A stretch of 64,000 nt of DNA. Origin: a bacterium. GTDB lineage: Bacteria; Patescibacteriota; Microgenomatia; UBA1406; GWC2-37-13. Shown piece by piece: positions 17,598 to 25,563 of this stretch (within the stretch, counting starts at the first letter, position 1; the number at the start of each line of letters is the position of its first letter). The notes beneath the pieces are model-generated. The model was not told the origin of the DNA. It did no database searches and saw nothing but the letters and a program-made list of their open reading frames with translations. A program made the position numbers and the translations under genes. Where the stretch lies: positions 434,001 through 498,000 of the forward strand of contig JAJYIQ010000001.1 of the NCBI GenBank assembly GCA_021789995.1, read 5' to 3'.

Positions 17598-18483
17598 TTT
17601 TTTCCACCATTTGCTAACACCGGGGGAAGACAATAATTACCGGGCGAAGGCCCTTCATCCCGATTTCCTTACCTATTACCTGATTATCGCCCTGTTTCTA
17701 ACATTTACTTTCAAACAGCTGGGATTATCAAACGTACTGGGATTTGCGACGGATATCACCGTTGATAAGCTCTATCAATTGACCAATCAGGAACGGGAAA
17801 AAAACGGTTTGCCGGATTTGAAATATAACAGCGAGCTTGCGCAGGCAGCCGCCGGCAAAGCCGCCGATATGTTCACTAAGAATTACTGGGCTCATTACGG
17901 TCCCGACGGCGAAACACCCTGGGATTTTATCCTGGGTGCCGGCTATCATTACGAATACGCCGGCGAAAATCTCGCTAAAAACTTTTTATTCAGCCAAAAT
18001 GTGGTTGATGCCTGGATGAATTCGCCCACCCACCGGGAAAACATCCTTCGGTCTAATTATACTGATGTCGGTTTTGCTATCGTCAACGGTGTCTTAAACG
18101 GTGAACAGACTACACTGGTTGTCCAGATGTTTGGCAAACCGCAAAGTACATCGGTCGTCGCCCAGAATAATCCGCCACCGGCACTGACACCGACACCGGT
18201 TCCGGTTATGCCAACTTTGGCTACCGTCGCCCCAACCAAATTAGCTCAAATTCCCGCCGTTCTTGCAAGAGAAACCAACCATCCGAAAATCAATCTGCTC
18301 GGATTTGCCGTTAATATGAATCTGATTTTTCTTGGTTTTTTAATGCTCGCACTGGCGCTTGATTTTTATTTTGCCTCGAAACTGCATGTCCTGCGCATCG
18401 GCAGCAAAAATCTGGCCCATTTTATTTTCCTTGGTTTTATTATCCTTGGCTTATTAATTTTTACCCGCGGAGCGATATTATAA
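17581..18483 (+). CDS. CAP/SCP-domain membrane protein
   Basis: 300 residues. A transmembrane helix at about 30-50 is followed by a CAP (SCP/PR1) domain (about 60-190) with LTNQEREKNGLPDL, the His of WAHYGPDG, GENLAKNF and WMNSPTHRENIL, the conserved residues that line the CAP cavity. A Pro/Thr linker and two C-terminal helices follow. CAP proteins bind lipids or act at the cell surface, and they are frequent in CPR genomes. The gene is overlapped by the lamin-tail gene upstream and followed after 1 nt by a small membrane protein. Confidence 0.87.
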   Translation: MKRVTNFFHHLLTPGEDNNYRAKALHPDFLTYYLIIALFLTFTFKQLGLSNVLGFATDITVDKLYQLTNQEREKNGLPDLKYNSELAQAAAGKAADMFTKNYWAHYGPDGETPWDFILGAGYHYEYAGENLAKNFLFSQNVVDAWMNSPTHRENILRSNYTDVGFAIVNGVLNGEQTTLVVQMFGKPQSTSVVAQNNPPPALTPTPVPVMPTLATVAPTKLAQIPAVLARETNHPKINLLGFAVNMNLIFLGFLMLALALDFYFASKLHVLRIGSKNLAHFIFLGFIILGLLIFTRGAIL

Positions 18484-18484
18484 T

Positions 18485-18766
18485 ATGAATCACGCATTAG
18501 CCCAACTGCACCGGGAACTGAAAAAAAATTTATTCGATTATTTATTGCTTTTTACCGCCGGCGTTTTTTTCCTCATCTCCGCCGATCTTTACAAAGGCGA
18601 GCGGTCGATCGAATTCTTCGTCCTGGTTACTTATGCACTGTTTTACATTGTCTGGGGAGTCTACCATCATATTGTCGACAATTCCCTTCATCTGAAGACT
18701 GTGATAGAATATATCCTGATGGCCTTTACCATCATTTTTTTGTTAAAGATAATAATATTGCCTTAA
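18485..18766 (+). CDS. Small three-helix membrane protein
   Basis: 93 residues, not recognised. An amphipathic N-terminus (LAQLHRELKKNLFDYLLLF) leads into three hydrophobic helices with a VYHHIVDNSLH loop between helices 2 and 3. It is embedded in the surface-protein operon, with 1 nt after the CAP gene and 3 nt before the nucleotidyltransferase. Similar small proteins exist in CPR genomes, function unknown. Confidence 0.65.
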   Translation: MNHALAQLHRELKKNLFDYLLLFTAGVFFLISADLYKGERSIEFFVLVTYALFYIVWGVYHHIVDNSLHLKTVIEYILMAFTIIFLLKIIILP

Positions 18767-18769
18767 TAT

Positions 18770-19504
18770 ATGAAAGGATTAATACTGGCCGGTGGTTTAG
18801 CGACAAGACTTCGGCCGCTTACCTGGGTCACCAATAAACATTTACTCCCGATTTATAACAAACCAATGATTTATTATGGAATTGAAACGATGGCCAAAGC
18901 CGGTATTAAAGAAGTGCTTATTTCCAGTTCACCCGATCATGCAGGCGATTTTGCTAATCTTTTGAAAGACGGATCCGATTTCGGTATCTGTCTTTATTAC
19001 GCTGTTCAGCAAAAACCGGGTGGCATCTCCAATGCTATTGCGCTGGCGGAAGAATTTGCTCGGGGCGAAAAATTGTTAGTTCTTTTAGGTGACAATATCT
19101 TTAATGCCAATTTGAATCCGGTAGTGGAAAAATTTGAAAAACAGGATCGCGGCGCTCTTATCTACGGCGTAAAAATGCCAACTGAATCCGGTCAATATGG
19201 TGTCATTGAAATTGATAAAAGCGGAAAAGTATTGTCAATTGAAGAAAAACCGGCCCGCCCGAAATCCAATATCGCCCAAACCGGCATTTACATGTACGAC
19301 AACCGGGTATTCGATTTTATCCGCCAGTTAAAACCGTCCAGCCGCGGCGAACTGGAAGTCACCGACCTTAACAACTTTTATGTTAAGGAAGGAACGCTCA
19401 CCTGCGAAATCCTCGACTGGTGGATCGATGCCGGAACCTCCTATGATGAACTTCTGCACGCTAACAATCTGGTAGCGGAAAAAGTAAAATCGGGAGAATT
19501 GTAA
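18770..19504 (+). CDS. rfbA: Glucose-1-phosphate thymidylyltransferase-like sugar nucleotidyltransferase
   Basis: 244 residues. The nucleotide-binding signature LAGGLATRLRPLT (residues 5-17) and NKHLLPIYNKPMI are those of the RfbA/RmlA family. The VLLGDNIF (metal-binding Asp), EKPARPKSNIAQTGIYMYD and EVTDLNNFY segments complete the active site. It makes dTDP-glucose or a related NDP-sugar for envelope glycans. It is shorter than E. coli RmlA (about 290) and lacks the C-terminal allosteric helices, resembling archaeal and Gram-positive short forms. Sugar specificity is inferred from similarity only. Confidence 0.85.
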   Translation: MKGLILAGGLATRLRPLTWVTNKHLLPIYNKPMIYYGIETMAKAGIKEVLISSSPDHAGDFANLLKDGSDFGICLYYAVQQKPGGISNAIALAEEFARGEKLLVLLGDNIFNANLNPVVEKFEKQDRGALIYGVKMPTESGQYGVIEIDKSGKVLSIEEKPARPKSNIAQTGIYMYDNRVFDFIRQLKPSSRGELEVTDLNNFYVKEGTLTCEILDWWIDAGTSYDELLHANNLVAEKVKSGEL

Positions 19505-19725
19505 AAAAAGGTAATTCATTACAAATTTATTAGCGATCGCAAAATTATTTGTAATAACCTTTGACAAAAAACCACGACCGCTATATTTTGTCAAACTTGA
19601 TTCTTTAATAGAATTACGCGATCGCGGATTTTTATTAAAGAGTTTTCATTTGGATAATTAACTTACCATAATCATATTTTTGTCATTCTGTTGACAAACT
19701 ACAATATCTCGTCAATAATGGAAAT
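19505..19725. other. AT-rich intergenic region with stacked inverted repeats
   Basis: 221 bp without a gene. It contains ATTACAAAT/ATTTGTAAT around GCGATCGC (19518-19555), TTTGACAAAA/TTTTGTCAAA (19559-19597), and TTCTTTAATA/TATTAAAGAG around a second GCGATCGC (from about 19601). The first hairpin may end the upstream operon. The rest may regulate the hydrolase gene. Confidence 0.5.
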
Positions 19726-20880
19726 ATGGAGTTGATTTTTGAGGACAAAAACAGAAGAATAATTAACGATAAGGAAAATGTTAATTTTGCCAGTTTTTCC
19801 GCATTTCATCTTTTCATCATCAAGGCTCGTGAAGCAAAAAACGCTATTCTTCGTATTGATAACAAGGTGATATTTAATATCAAACCGTCTAATGAGCTGC
19901 AAATTATTTATATAATGATATTTCTCCAAGGAAAAAATCATACGTTAAGTTTAGAAAGAAGACAAAAAAACGGCTCCTTAACTTTAGAAAGTTTTATGGT
20001 ATTTATCTGGCAACCCAACACCCAGCTAACTTTAGATATAAATAATCAGGCTGAAGATGGCGAACGAAGACCGTGGATAACAAACGTCTTGAACAAGCTT
20101 TCTTTTCGTTCTCTTACTTACAACATTACCTACTCGCGAAGAAAGCGCGACAGCGACGATGTGAAAATTATTATCGATAACATTATACAAGCAAGTCTGC
20201 TGAAAACGATCAAATATAAATTCTGGCGCTTAATCGGCTCTTTTTTACCGCTTTTTGCACCGACCAAAACAGAAACGGAAACAATTACTACCAATTTGCC
20301 TCAACAAAATCATATTATTGAGTTTGTCGCCGACAGGATGCCCGTATTACATCGTCTGGCGCTGAATTTTGGTTCTCCTCCTATACCGCCAGTAAGAACA
20401 CCGACTGTGGATGATCCGGGATGGACGGGAGATTTCGCCGATGATCCCGACAAAATTATTCTGGCAAGAGCTTTGTTTGGCGAAGCCAGGAATACTCTCG
20501 TTCCCGACCAGGCGAGGATTTCTATTGGTTGGGTAATTAAAAATAGAGTAAAAAATATTGGGTGGCCTAAAACATATTGGCAGGTAATTACCCAACCGCT
20601 ACAATTTAGCTCGTTTAACTCGGATGATCCCAATCGGTTATATGTTGAAAACCCTTTGCATACCGGGAGTGAAATAGATAAAAAAGCGTGGGAACATGCT
20701 TATGAAATTGCGGGAAAAATCATCAACGATGAAGCGACGGACCCCACAAACGGAGCAAATCATTACTATGATGATAGCATTTCTGCTCCAGACTGGGCTG
20801 AAGGAAAAATATCTGCACTTACTATTATCTATAAAAATGTCTTCGGTGGCAATAGCACAATTTTCTTTTTTAAATTATGA
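19726..20880 (+). CDS. SleB-type cell wall hydrolase
   Basis: 384 residues. The C-terminal third (about 243-380) is a Hydrolase_2/SleB-like domain: ARALFGEARNT with its catalytic Glu, IGWVIKNRV, QPLQFSSFN, and NGANHYYDD. The family cleaves peptidoglycan as a lytic transglycosylase or amidase. The N-terminal 240 residues match nothing I know: an OB- or jelly-roll-like beta-rich stretch, then a basic segment and a weak hydrophobic helix (about 165-180). No clear signal peptide is seen. The gene is noticeably more AT-rich than its neighbours. It overlaps the next gene by 4 nt. Confidence 0.75.
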   Translation: MELIFEDKNRRIINDKENVNFASFSAFHLFIIKAREAKNAILRIDNKVIFNIKPSNELQIIYIMIFLQGKNHTLSLERRQKNGSLTLESFMVFIWQPNTQLTLDINNQAEDGERRPWITNVLNKLSFRSLTYNITYSRRKRDSDDVKIIIDNIIQASLLKTIKYKFWRLIGSFLPLFAPTKTETETITTNLPQQNHIIEFVADRMPVLHRLALNFGSPPIPPVRTPTVDDPGWTGDFADDPDKIILARALFGEARNTLVPDQARISIGWVIKNRVKNIGWPKTYWQVITQPLQFSSFNSDDPNRLYVENPLHTGSEIDKKAWEHAYEIAGKIINDEATDPTNGANHYYDDSISAPDWAEGKISALTIIYKNVFGGNSTIFFFKL

Positions 20881-21554
20881 TAAAAGCCTGCAGATTTATT
20901 TCATTATTATTTTTAGCGCTCCTTACTGTGGTTTTTATCGACAATCGAAAAAGTTTTTTTTTGCAAAATAATATCGATATAACCAAACTTAGCATTAATG
21001 ATTATGATTTTCTTTCAAAATACAAACAAAATAAAGTTGTACTGATAAAAGATGCTTATCAAAAACAACTTCTCTACAATCAAAAACCAGTCAGTTCGGC
21101 AGAACTATCACCTTCTCAACAACAGGTTGCTTTTTCTTATTTTATTGAACCGGGCGGGTCGGCAGATAAAATAGCTTTAATGATTTTTGATTTACATAAT
21201 GGAAAATTCAAACAAGTTTATCAGACGAATTTCGGCTCTTGGGATATCACAAGCGATTTGCACTGGCTTGGTGATAAATATATTTTCTTTTTAAGACATT
21301 GCGGCACGGCTTGTCAGGGAATCACTCTCCTCGACATTAAATCCGGTAAAACCAAAAACGCGGTTCTAACTTATCCTTCTTTTCCGGACCAACAAGCACG
21401 GACATATTTTAAAGATTGGCATGGCCAAGAATTTGTAATGGATGGTTTTGTAAGAAGCATAAATTCGGAAATGTCAGCTCGCTCTTATTATCTGATATTT
21501 ACCATGGAAGATCACCAAGGTAATTTCTTAGGAAAAAAACGAGTTGATATTTAG
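20877..21554 (+). CDS. Secreted or anchored protein of unknown function, beta-propeller-like
   Basis: 225 residues. An N-terminal hydrophobic helix (about 6-22) should act as signal or anchor. The rest shows short beta-strand repeats (SAELSPSQQQVAFSYF, ALMIFDLHNGKFKQVY, GITLLDIKSGKTKNA) like PD40/WD40-type propeller blades, but only three or four, too few for a full propeller. It is coupled to the wall hydrolase by an ATGA overlap, so it may act with it. It is AT-rich like its partner. Confidence 0.6.
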   Translation: MIKACRFISLLFLALLTVVFIDNRKSFFLQNNIDITKLSINDYDFLSKYKQNKVVLIKDAYQKQLLYNQKPVSSAELSPSQQQVAFSYFIEPGGSADKIALMIFDLHNGKFKQVYQTNFGSWDITSDLHWLGDKYIFFLRHCGTACQGITLLDIKSGKTKNAVLTYPSFPDQQARTYFKDWHGQEFVMDGFVRSINSEMSARSYYLIFTMEDHQGNFLGKKRVDI

Positions 21555-21578
21555 TTAATTTTCATCCACAATATACTT

Positions 21579-21839
21579 ATGGATACAACTCAATTATTAC
21601 TAACAGTGGTCCTGACGGTTACCACGATTTTACTGGTCGTTATCGGCATCCAGCTTATTTTAGTCCTACGTGAATTACGGGTGGCCTTAAAACGGATTAA
21701 CGGCATCATTGACGCCTTCGAGAAAGTCGGCGGTTCGGTCGAACACGGTTTTGCCGAACTGACCGGTTTTTTTGCCGGCGCCAAAAGCCTTTTCAGCATC
21801 ATTGATATTCTTCGCCGGAAAAAAAATGGTAAAAAATGA
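21579..21839 (+). CDS. Small membrane protein, DUF948-like
   Basis: 86 residues. One N-terminal transmembrane helix (about 5-27) is followed by an amphipathic helix (LRELRVALKRINGIIDAFEKVGG) and a basic tail. This resembles short DUF948-type proteins, but it is not a firm match. A TATACT box lies 2 nt before the ATG. Its end overlaps the next gene by 14 nt, and the pair resembles the small membrane protein pairs often seen next to YtxH-like genes. Confidence 0.65.
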   Translation: MDTTQLLLTVVLTVTTILLVVIGIQLILVLRELRVALKRINGIIDAFEKVGGSVEHGFAELTGFFAGAKSLFSIIDILRRKKNGKK

Positions 21840-22161
21840 GCAGCAATTATCCAATTTTTGGTTAGGCTTTACCTTTGGTGCCATCGTGACCGGCGGCGCC
21901 GCATACCTATTGGGAACAAAACATGGGCGAAAAATGCTTCACGAACTATTGGAGTTAAGCGAAGATTGGGAAGAGAATTTGGCCGATATCATAGAAGAAG
22001 TAAGTGAAGTGGTCGAGGAAAAGGGCGGCGAAATAATTGATGAAGTCCGAAAACTGCCGCCACCGGCCAAAAACCACACCAGTCTCCAAAGCCTGCTCAA
22101 TAAAATGCGGACATTGTCTCCCCAGTCCAAAAAAGAAAAACGCTTCTTTATAAAGGAATAA
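21826..22161 (+). CDS. YtxH-like membrane protein
   Basis: 111 residues from ATG 21826. The longer frame from 21772 only reads through the preceding gene. MVKNEQQLSNFWLGFTFGAIVTGGAAYLLGTKHGRK is the glycine-rich single membrane helix followed by a basic stop-transfer, as in YtxH-type proteins. An acidic helix (LSEDWEENLADIIEEVSEVVEE) and a Lys-rich tail follow. The family has been linked to envelope stress, but the function is unknown. It is the last gene before the rpoB promoter. Confidence 0.65.
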   Translation: MVKNEQQLSNFWLGFTFGAIVTGGAAYLLGTKHGRKMLHELLELSEDWEENLADIIEEVSEVVEEKGGEIIDEVRKLPPPAKNHTSLQSLLNKMRTLSPQSKKEKRFFIKE

Positions 22162-22169
22162 AAAATCCC

Positions 22170-22198
22170 TTGATTTTTTTTAAAAATGGGTGTATATT
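22170..22198 (+). promoter_or_regulatory. rpoBC promoter
   Basis: TTGATT (22170-22175), 17-nt spacer, TATATT (22193-22198), giving a leader of about 70 nt. A second candidate, TTGTTA (22243-22248), 17 nt, TATATT (22266-22271), sits immediately before the ATG. Confidence 0.55.
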
Positions 22199-22216
22199 AG
22201 GAACTGTTTTTTTCCT

Positions 22217-22235
22217 CCCCTTTAATTTGTAGGGG
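22217..22235 (+). promoter_or_regulatory. Short hairpin in rpoB leader
   Basis: CCCCT (22217-22221) pairs with AGGGG (22231-22235) over a 9-nt loop and is followed by the T-rich tract TGTTTTATTGTTA. It could attenuate transcription entering rpoB, but the stem is short. Confidence 0.35.
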
Positions 22236-22274
22236 TGTTTTATTGTTATCTAAAGTATTTACAATTATATTCTG

Positions 22275-25200
22275 ATGAGTAAAACCGACCCAAACATTAA
22301 AACCCCAAAAAAAACTCTCCTTTTAGGAAAAGAGGACCGCCAGCTGGAAGAATTTGATCTGATCAAAGTCCAAAAAGAATCGTGGAACCGTTTCATCAAT
22401 GTCACTCTCAAGGAAATCTTCAACGAGTTTTTCCCGATTGAAGACTACACCGGCAAAAAATTCGTCTTATATTTTGAAGATTTATTCTTCGGCGAACCCC
22501 GCTATGACCTGCCGCTTTGTCTGACCAAAAAACTGACTTACGATACACCGGTTTATCTGAAATTAAGACTGGTTAATAAAAAAACCGGGACCGAAAAAAA
22601 ACAGGATGTCTACTTCTTCAACCTGCCGAAAATGACCGACCGGGGAACATTCATCATTAACGGTATCGAACGGGCTATCATCAATCAGATCGTCCGCTCG
22701 CCCGGCGTCTACTTTACCGCCGAAATTGACAAGTCAACCGGATTAACTCTTTACAACGCCGAAATCAGACCGTATATCGGCGCCTGGATTGATATCGCCA
22801 TCAACAAAAATAACTTGATTGAAATGAAAGTCAACAAGAAACGAAAATTCCTGGCGCCGGTTTTCCTGAAAACTTTTGAAGGTGAAAACAGCAACCAGAT
22901 CATGAGTTATTTCGATGACCTTGACAAAGGCCTGCTGGAAAAATATATTCTGCCGACTAGCAAAAAAGACCAAACCAAAAGCAAAAACGAAGCCGTTCTC
23001 GAAATTTACCGTAAAGTCAGGCCGGGGGAACCACTTATTTTGGAAAATGCTTACGAAACACTCAATAATTTATTTTTTAACCACCGCCGATATTCCCTCT
23101 CCGATGTCGGCCGCTACAAAATCAATAAAAAATTGGGTCTCAACCTGCCAATCACCAAAGACAATTACCTCCTGACCAAAACCGACATTCTTGAAACGAT
23201 CAAATATCTTGTCAACCTGACAATCGGCAAAGGCAATTTTGATGATATCGACCATTTGGGTAACCGCCGCTTGAGGACGGTAGGCGAACTCGTCAGTATG
23301 TATGGTATTCGTGTCGGCATGGTCCGGGTGGAGCGGGAAATCAAAGAAAGAATGAGTCTGGTCGCCGGTGAAACTAATGTCGCACCGTCACAGATCGTTA
23401 ATTCAAAACCGCTTATCGTCGCCATCAATTCTTTTTACCGCACCAGCCAGTTGTCGACGATCGTCGACCAGACGAATCCATTATCGGAACTGGATAATTT
23501 ACGTCGGATTACCGTCGGCGGACCGGGCGGTATCGAAAAAGAACGGGCGTCGTTTTCCATCCGCGATATTTCCTCATCTCAATATGGCCGGATTTGTCCG
23601 ATTAGATCGCCGGAAGGACCAAACATCGGCGTTGTTACTTACATGGCCTTGTATTCACAAGTCAATAAATATGGTTTTCTGGAAACGCCGTACCGCAAAC
23701 TAGTCAAGGAAAAACATAGCAATAAAACAAAAGTCAAACTGTCCAATGAAATTATTTATTTGCAAGCTGATGATGAAGAAAATTATTACATTACTTCTCC
23801 CGATATTGCCGTTGATGAAAATAATTACCTTACGGCCGAAATGGTCGTCAGCCGCCATGAAGGCGATATTGTCGAAACCCCGGTCGAAAAACTGGACTTT
23901 GTCGATATTTCTCCCCGCCAGGTAGTCGGCGCTTCGGCTGCCCTCATTCCTTTCCTGCAAAACGATGACGCCAGCCGGGCCCTGATGGGTACCCACATGC
24001 AATGCCAAGCGGTGCCTTTGGTAAAAGCTCAGGCGCCGATTGTCGGTACCGGTATGGAGAAAAAAGTCAGCACATCTCTTAATCGCACAGTCACCGCACC
24101 GGAAGAAGCCGTCGTTGATTATGTCGACAGCCAGAAAGTGATCCTGAAAGGGAAAAGCGGCAAAAAGTATGAATACAACCTGGAAAGATATATCCGCACC
24201 AATAAAGACGTCGCCTTTGACCAACGGCCGAAAGTCGAAAAAAAACAAAAAGTCCGCAAAGGGGAAATTATTATCGACGGCCCGTCAACTGATCGCGGCC
24301 AGCTGGCTTTGGGTCAGAACTTGGTCGTCGCCTACACTTCGCTTAACGGCTTAGGTTATGAAGACGGCTTCGTCGTTTCCGAAAGGTTGATGAAAGAAGA
24401 TGTCCTAACATCAATTACCATGGAAGAATTCATCGCCGATCTGGTCGATACCAAACTCGGACCGGAAGAACTGACCCGCGATATCCCCAACGTTCGGGAA
24501 GAAGTTTTGCAAAATTTGGATAAAGATGGTTTGGTCCTTGTCGGCACCGAAGTCCAGGGAGGCGATATCCTGGTCGGAAAAGTCGCGCCCAAAGGCGAAA
24601 AAGAACTGACGGCGGAAGAAAGATTGCTACGGGCGATTTTTGGTGAAAAAGCCAAAGACGTCAAAGATACTTCCTTGAGAATGCCTTACGGCAAACGCGG
24701 TTATATCGTCAACGTCGAAACTATCGACAGCAAAAAAGATCCCAATGAACTGGAACCAAGTGTCCTTAAAAGAATTATTGTCAATACCGCCCAGTTACGC
24801 AAAATTTCCGTCGGTGATAAGCTGGCCGGTCGCCACGGCAACAAAGGCGTCATTTCCAAAGTATTGCCCGAATGGGATATGCCGTATCTCGAAGACGGCA
24901 CTCCGGTCGACGTCATCCTGTCACCGTTGTCGATCCTCTCCCGCATGAATTTAGGACAACTTTTCGAAAATCTCTTAGGCGTCATCGCCCAGAAGAATAA
25001 TATTCAGATTTCTGTTCCGGTATTTGAAAAACTGAAAGAAGAATTTATTGTTAACGAATTGCGGAAGCTTGGCCTGCCGCTTGACAACAAAGTCACTTTG
25101 TACGACGGCCAGACCGGTCAACCATATAGTAATAAAGTCCTTGTCGGCACCACGTACATCATGAAGCTTATCCATATGGTGGAGGACAAATTCCATGCTC

Positions 25201-25490
25201 GCTCGGTCGGCCCATACTCACTCGTTACTCAACAACCGTTGGGCGGCAAATCCCAGCTCGGCGGTCAGCGGTTTGGCGAAATGGAAGTTTGGGCGCTGGA
25301 ATCGCATCGTGTGCCTTTTACCTTGCAGGAAATGCTGACAATTAAAAGTGATGACGTCCGCGGCCGGACCAAAGCCTTTGAATCAATTATTAAAGGTGCC
25401 GATATCCCACAATCATCCGTTCCGGAATCATTCCATGTTTTAGTCAAAGAATTAAATGCACTAGGATTATCAATTGACTATATGAAATAG
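22275..25490 (+). CDS. rpoB: RNA polymerase beta subunit
   Basis: 1,071 residues, a compact RpoB without the large lineage insertions of E. coli. N-terminal protrusion and lobe domains are followed by the rifampicin-pocket region (PLSELDNLRRITVGGPGGI and GRICPIRSPEGPNIG). Next come the GQNLVVAYTSLNGLGYEDGF segment, the KLAGRHGNKGVISKVLP active-centre loop and the C-terminal clamp GQRFGEMEVWALE. The equivalent of the common LSALGPGGL resistance segment reads ITVGGPGGI. It is followed 73 nt later by rpoC. A leader with a possible hairpin precedes it. Confidence 0.98.
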   Translation: MSKTDPNIKTPKKTLLLGKEDRQLEEFDLIKVQKESWNRFINVTLKEIFNEFFPIEDYTGKKFVLYFEDLFFGEPRYDLPLCLTKKLTYDTPVYLKLRLVNKKTGTEKKQDVYFFNLPKMTDRGTFIINGIERAIINQIVRSPGVYFTAEIDKSTGLTLYNAEIRPYIGAWIDIAINKNNLIEMKVNKKRKFLAPVFLKTFEGENSNQIMSYFDDLDKGLLEKYILPTSKKDQTKSKNEAVLEIYRKVRPGEPLILENAYETLNNLFFNHRRYSLSDVGRYKINKKLGLNLPITKDNYLLTKTDILETIKYLVNLTIGKGNFDDIDHLGNRRLRTVGELVSMYGIRVGMVRVEREIKERMSLVAGETNVAPSQIVNSKPLIVAINSFYRTSQLSTIVDQTNPLSELDNLRRITVGGPGGIEKERASFSIRDISSSQYGRICPIRSPEGPNIGVVTYMALYSQVNKYGFLETPYRKLVKEKHSNKTKVKLSNEIIYLQADDEENYYITSPDIAVDENNYLTAEMVVSRHEGDIVETPVEKLDFVDISPRQVVGASAALIPFLQNDDASRALMGTHMQCQAVPLVKAQAPIVGTGMEKKVSTSLNRTVTAPEEAVVDYVDSQKVILKGKSGKKYEYNLERYIRTNKDVAFDQRPKVEKKQKVRKGEIIIDGPSTDRGQLALGQNLVVAYTSLNGLGYEDGFVVSERLMKEDVLTSITMEEFIADLVDTKLGPEELTRDIPNVREEVLQNLDKDGLVLVGTEVQGGDILVGKVAPKGEKELTAEERLLRAIFGEKAKDVKDTSLRMPYGKRGYIVNVETIDSKKDPNELEPSVLKRIIVNTAQLRKISVGDKLAGRHGNKGVISKVLPEWDMPYLEDGTPVDVILSPLSILSRMNLGQLFENLLGVIAQKNNIQISVPVFEKLKEEFIVNELRKLGLPLDNKVTLYDGQTGQPYSNKVLVGTTYIMKLIHMVEDKFHARSVGPYSLVTQQPLGGKSQLGGQRFGEMEVWALESHRVPFTLQEMLTIKSDDVRGRTKAFESIIKGADIPQSSVPESFHVLVKELNALGLSIDYMK

Positions 25491-25520
25491 TTGAAAATGG
25501 ATGAAACTGATTACAACTAG

Positions 25521-25560
25521 TTTTAACCAATTTTAACGATTTTTAACTAATTTTAACTTA
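25521..25560 (+). repeat. Four tandem decamers TTTTAACNNN between rpoB and rpoC
   Basis: Four uninterrupted 10-bp units: TTTTAACCAA, TTTTAACGAT, TTTTAACTAA, TTTTAACTTA. The array ends 3 nt before the rpoC start, so it would place the same heptamer on one face of the helix four times, or leave an unstructured U-rich leader on the mRNA. Confidence 0.85.
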
Positions 25561-25563
25561 TTT

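Noticed and set aside
19559-19597. TTTGACAAAA/TTTTGTCAAA as a divergent promoter pair
   Set aside because: The TTGACA-like arms have no -10 box at proper distance on either strand. A hairpin is the simpler reading.
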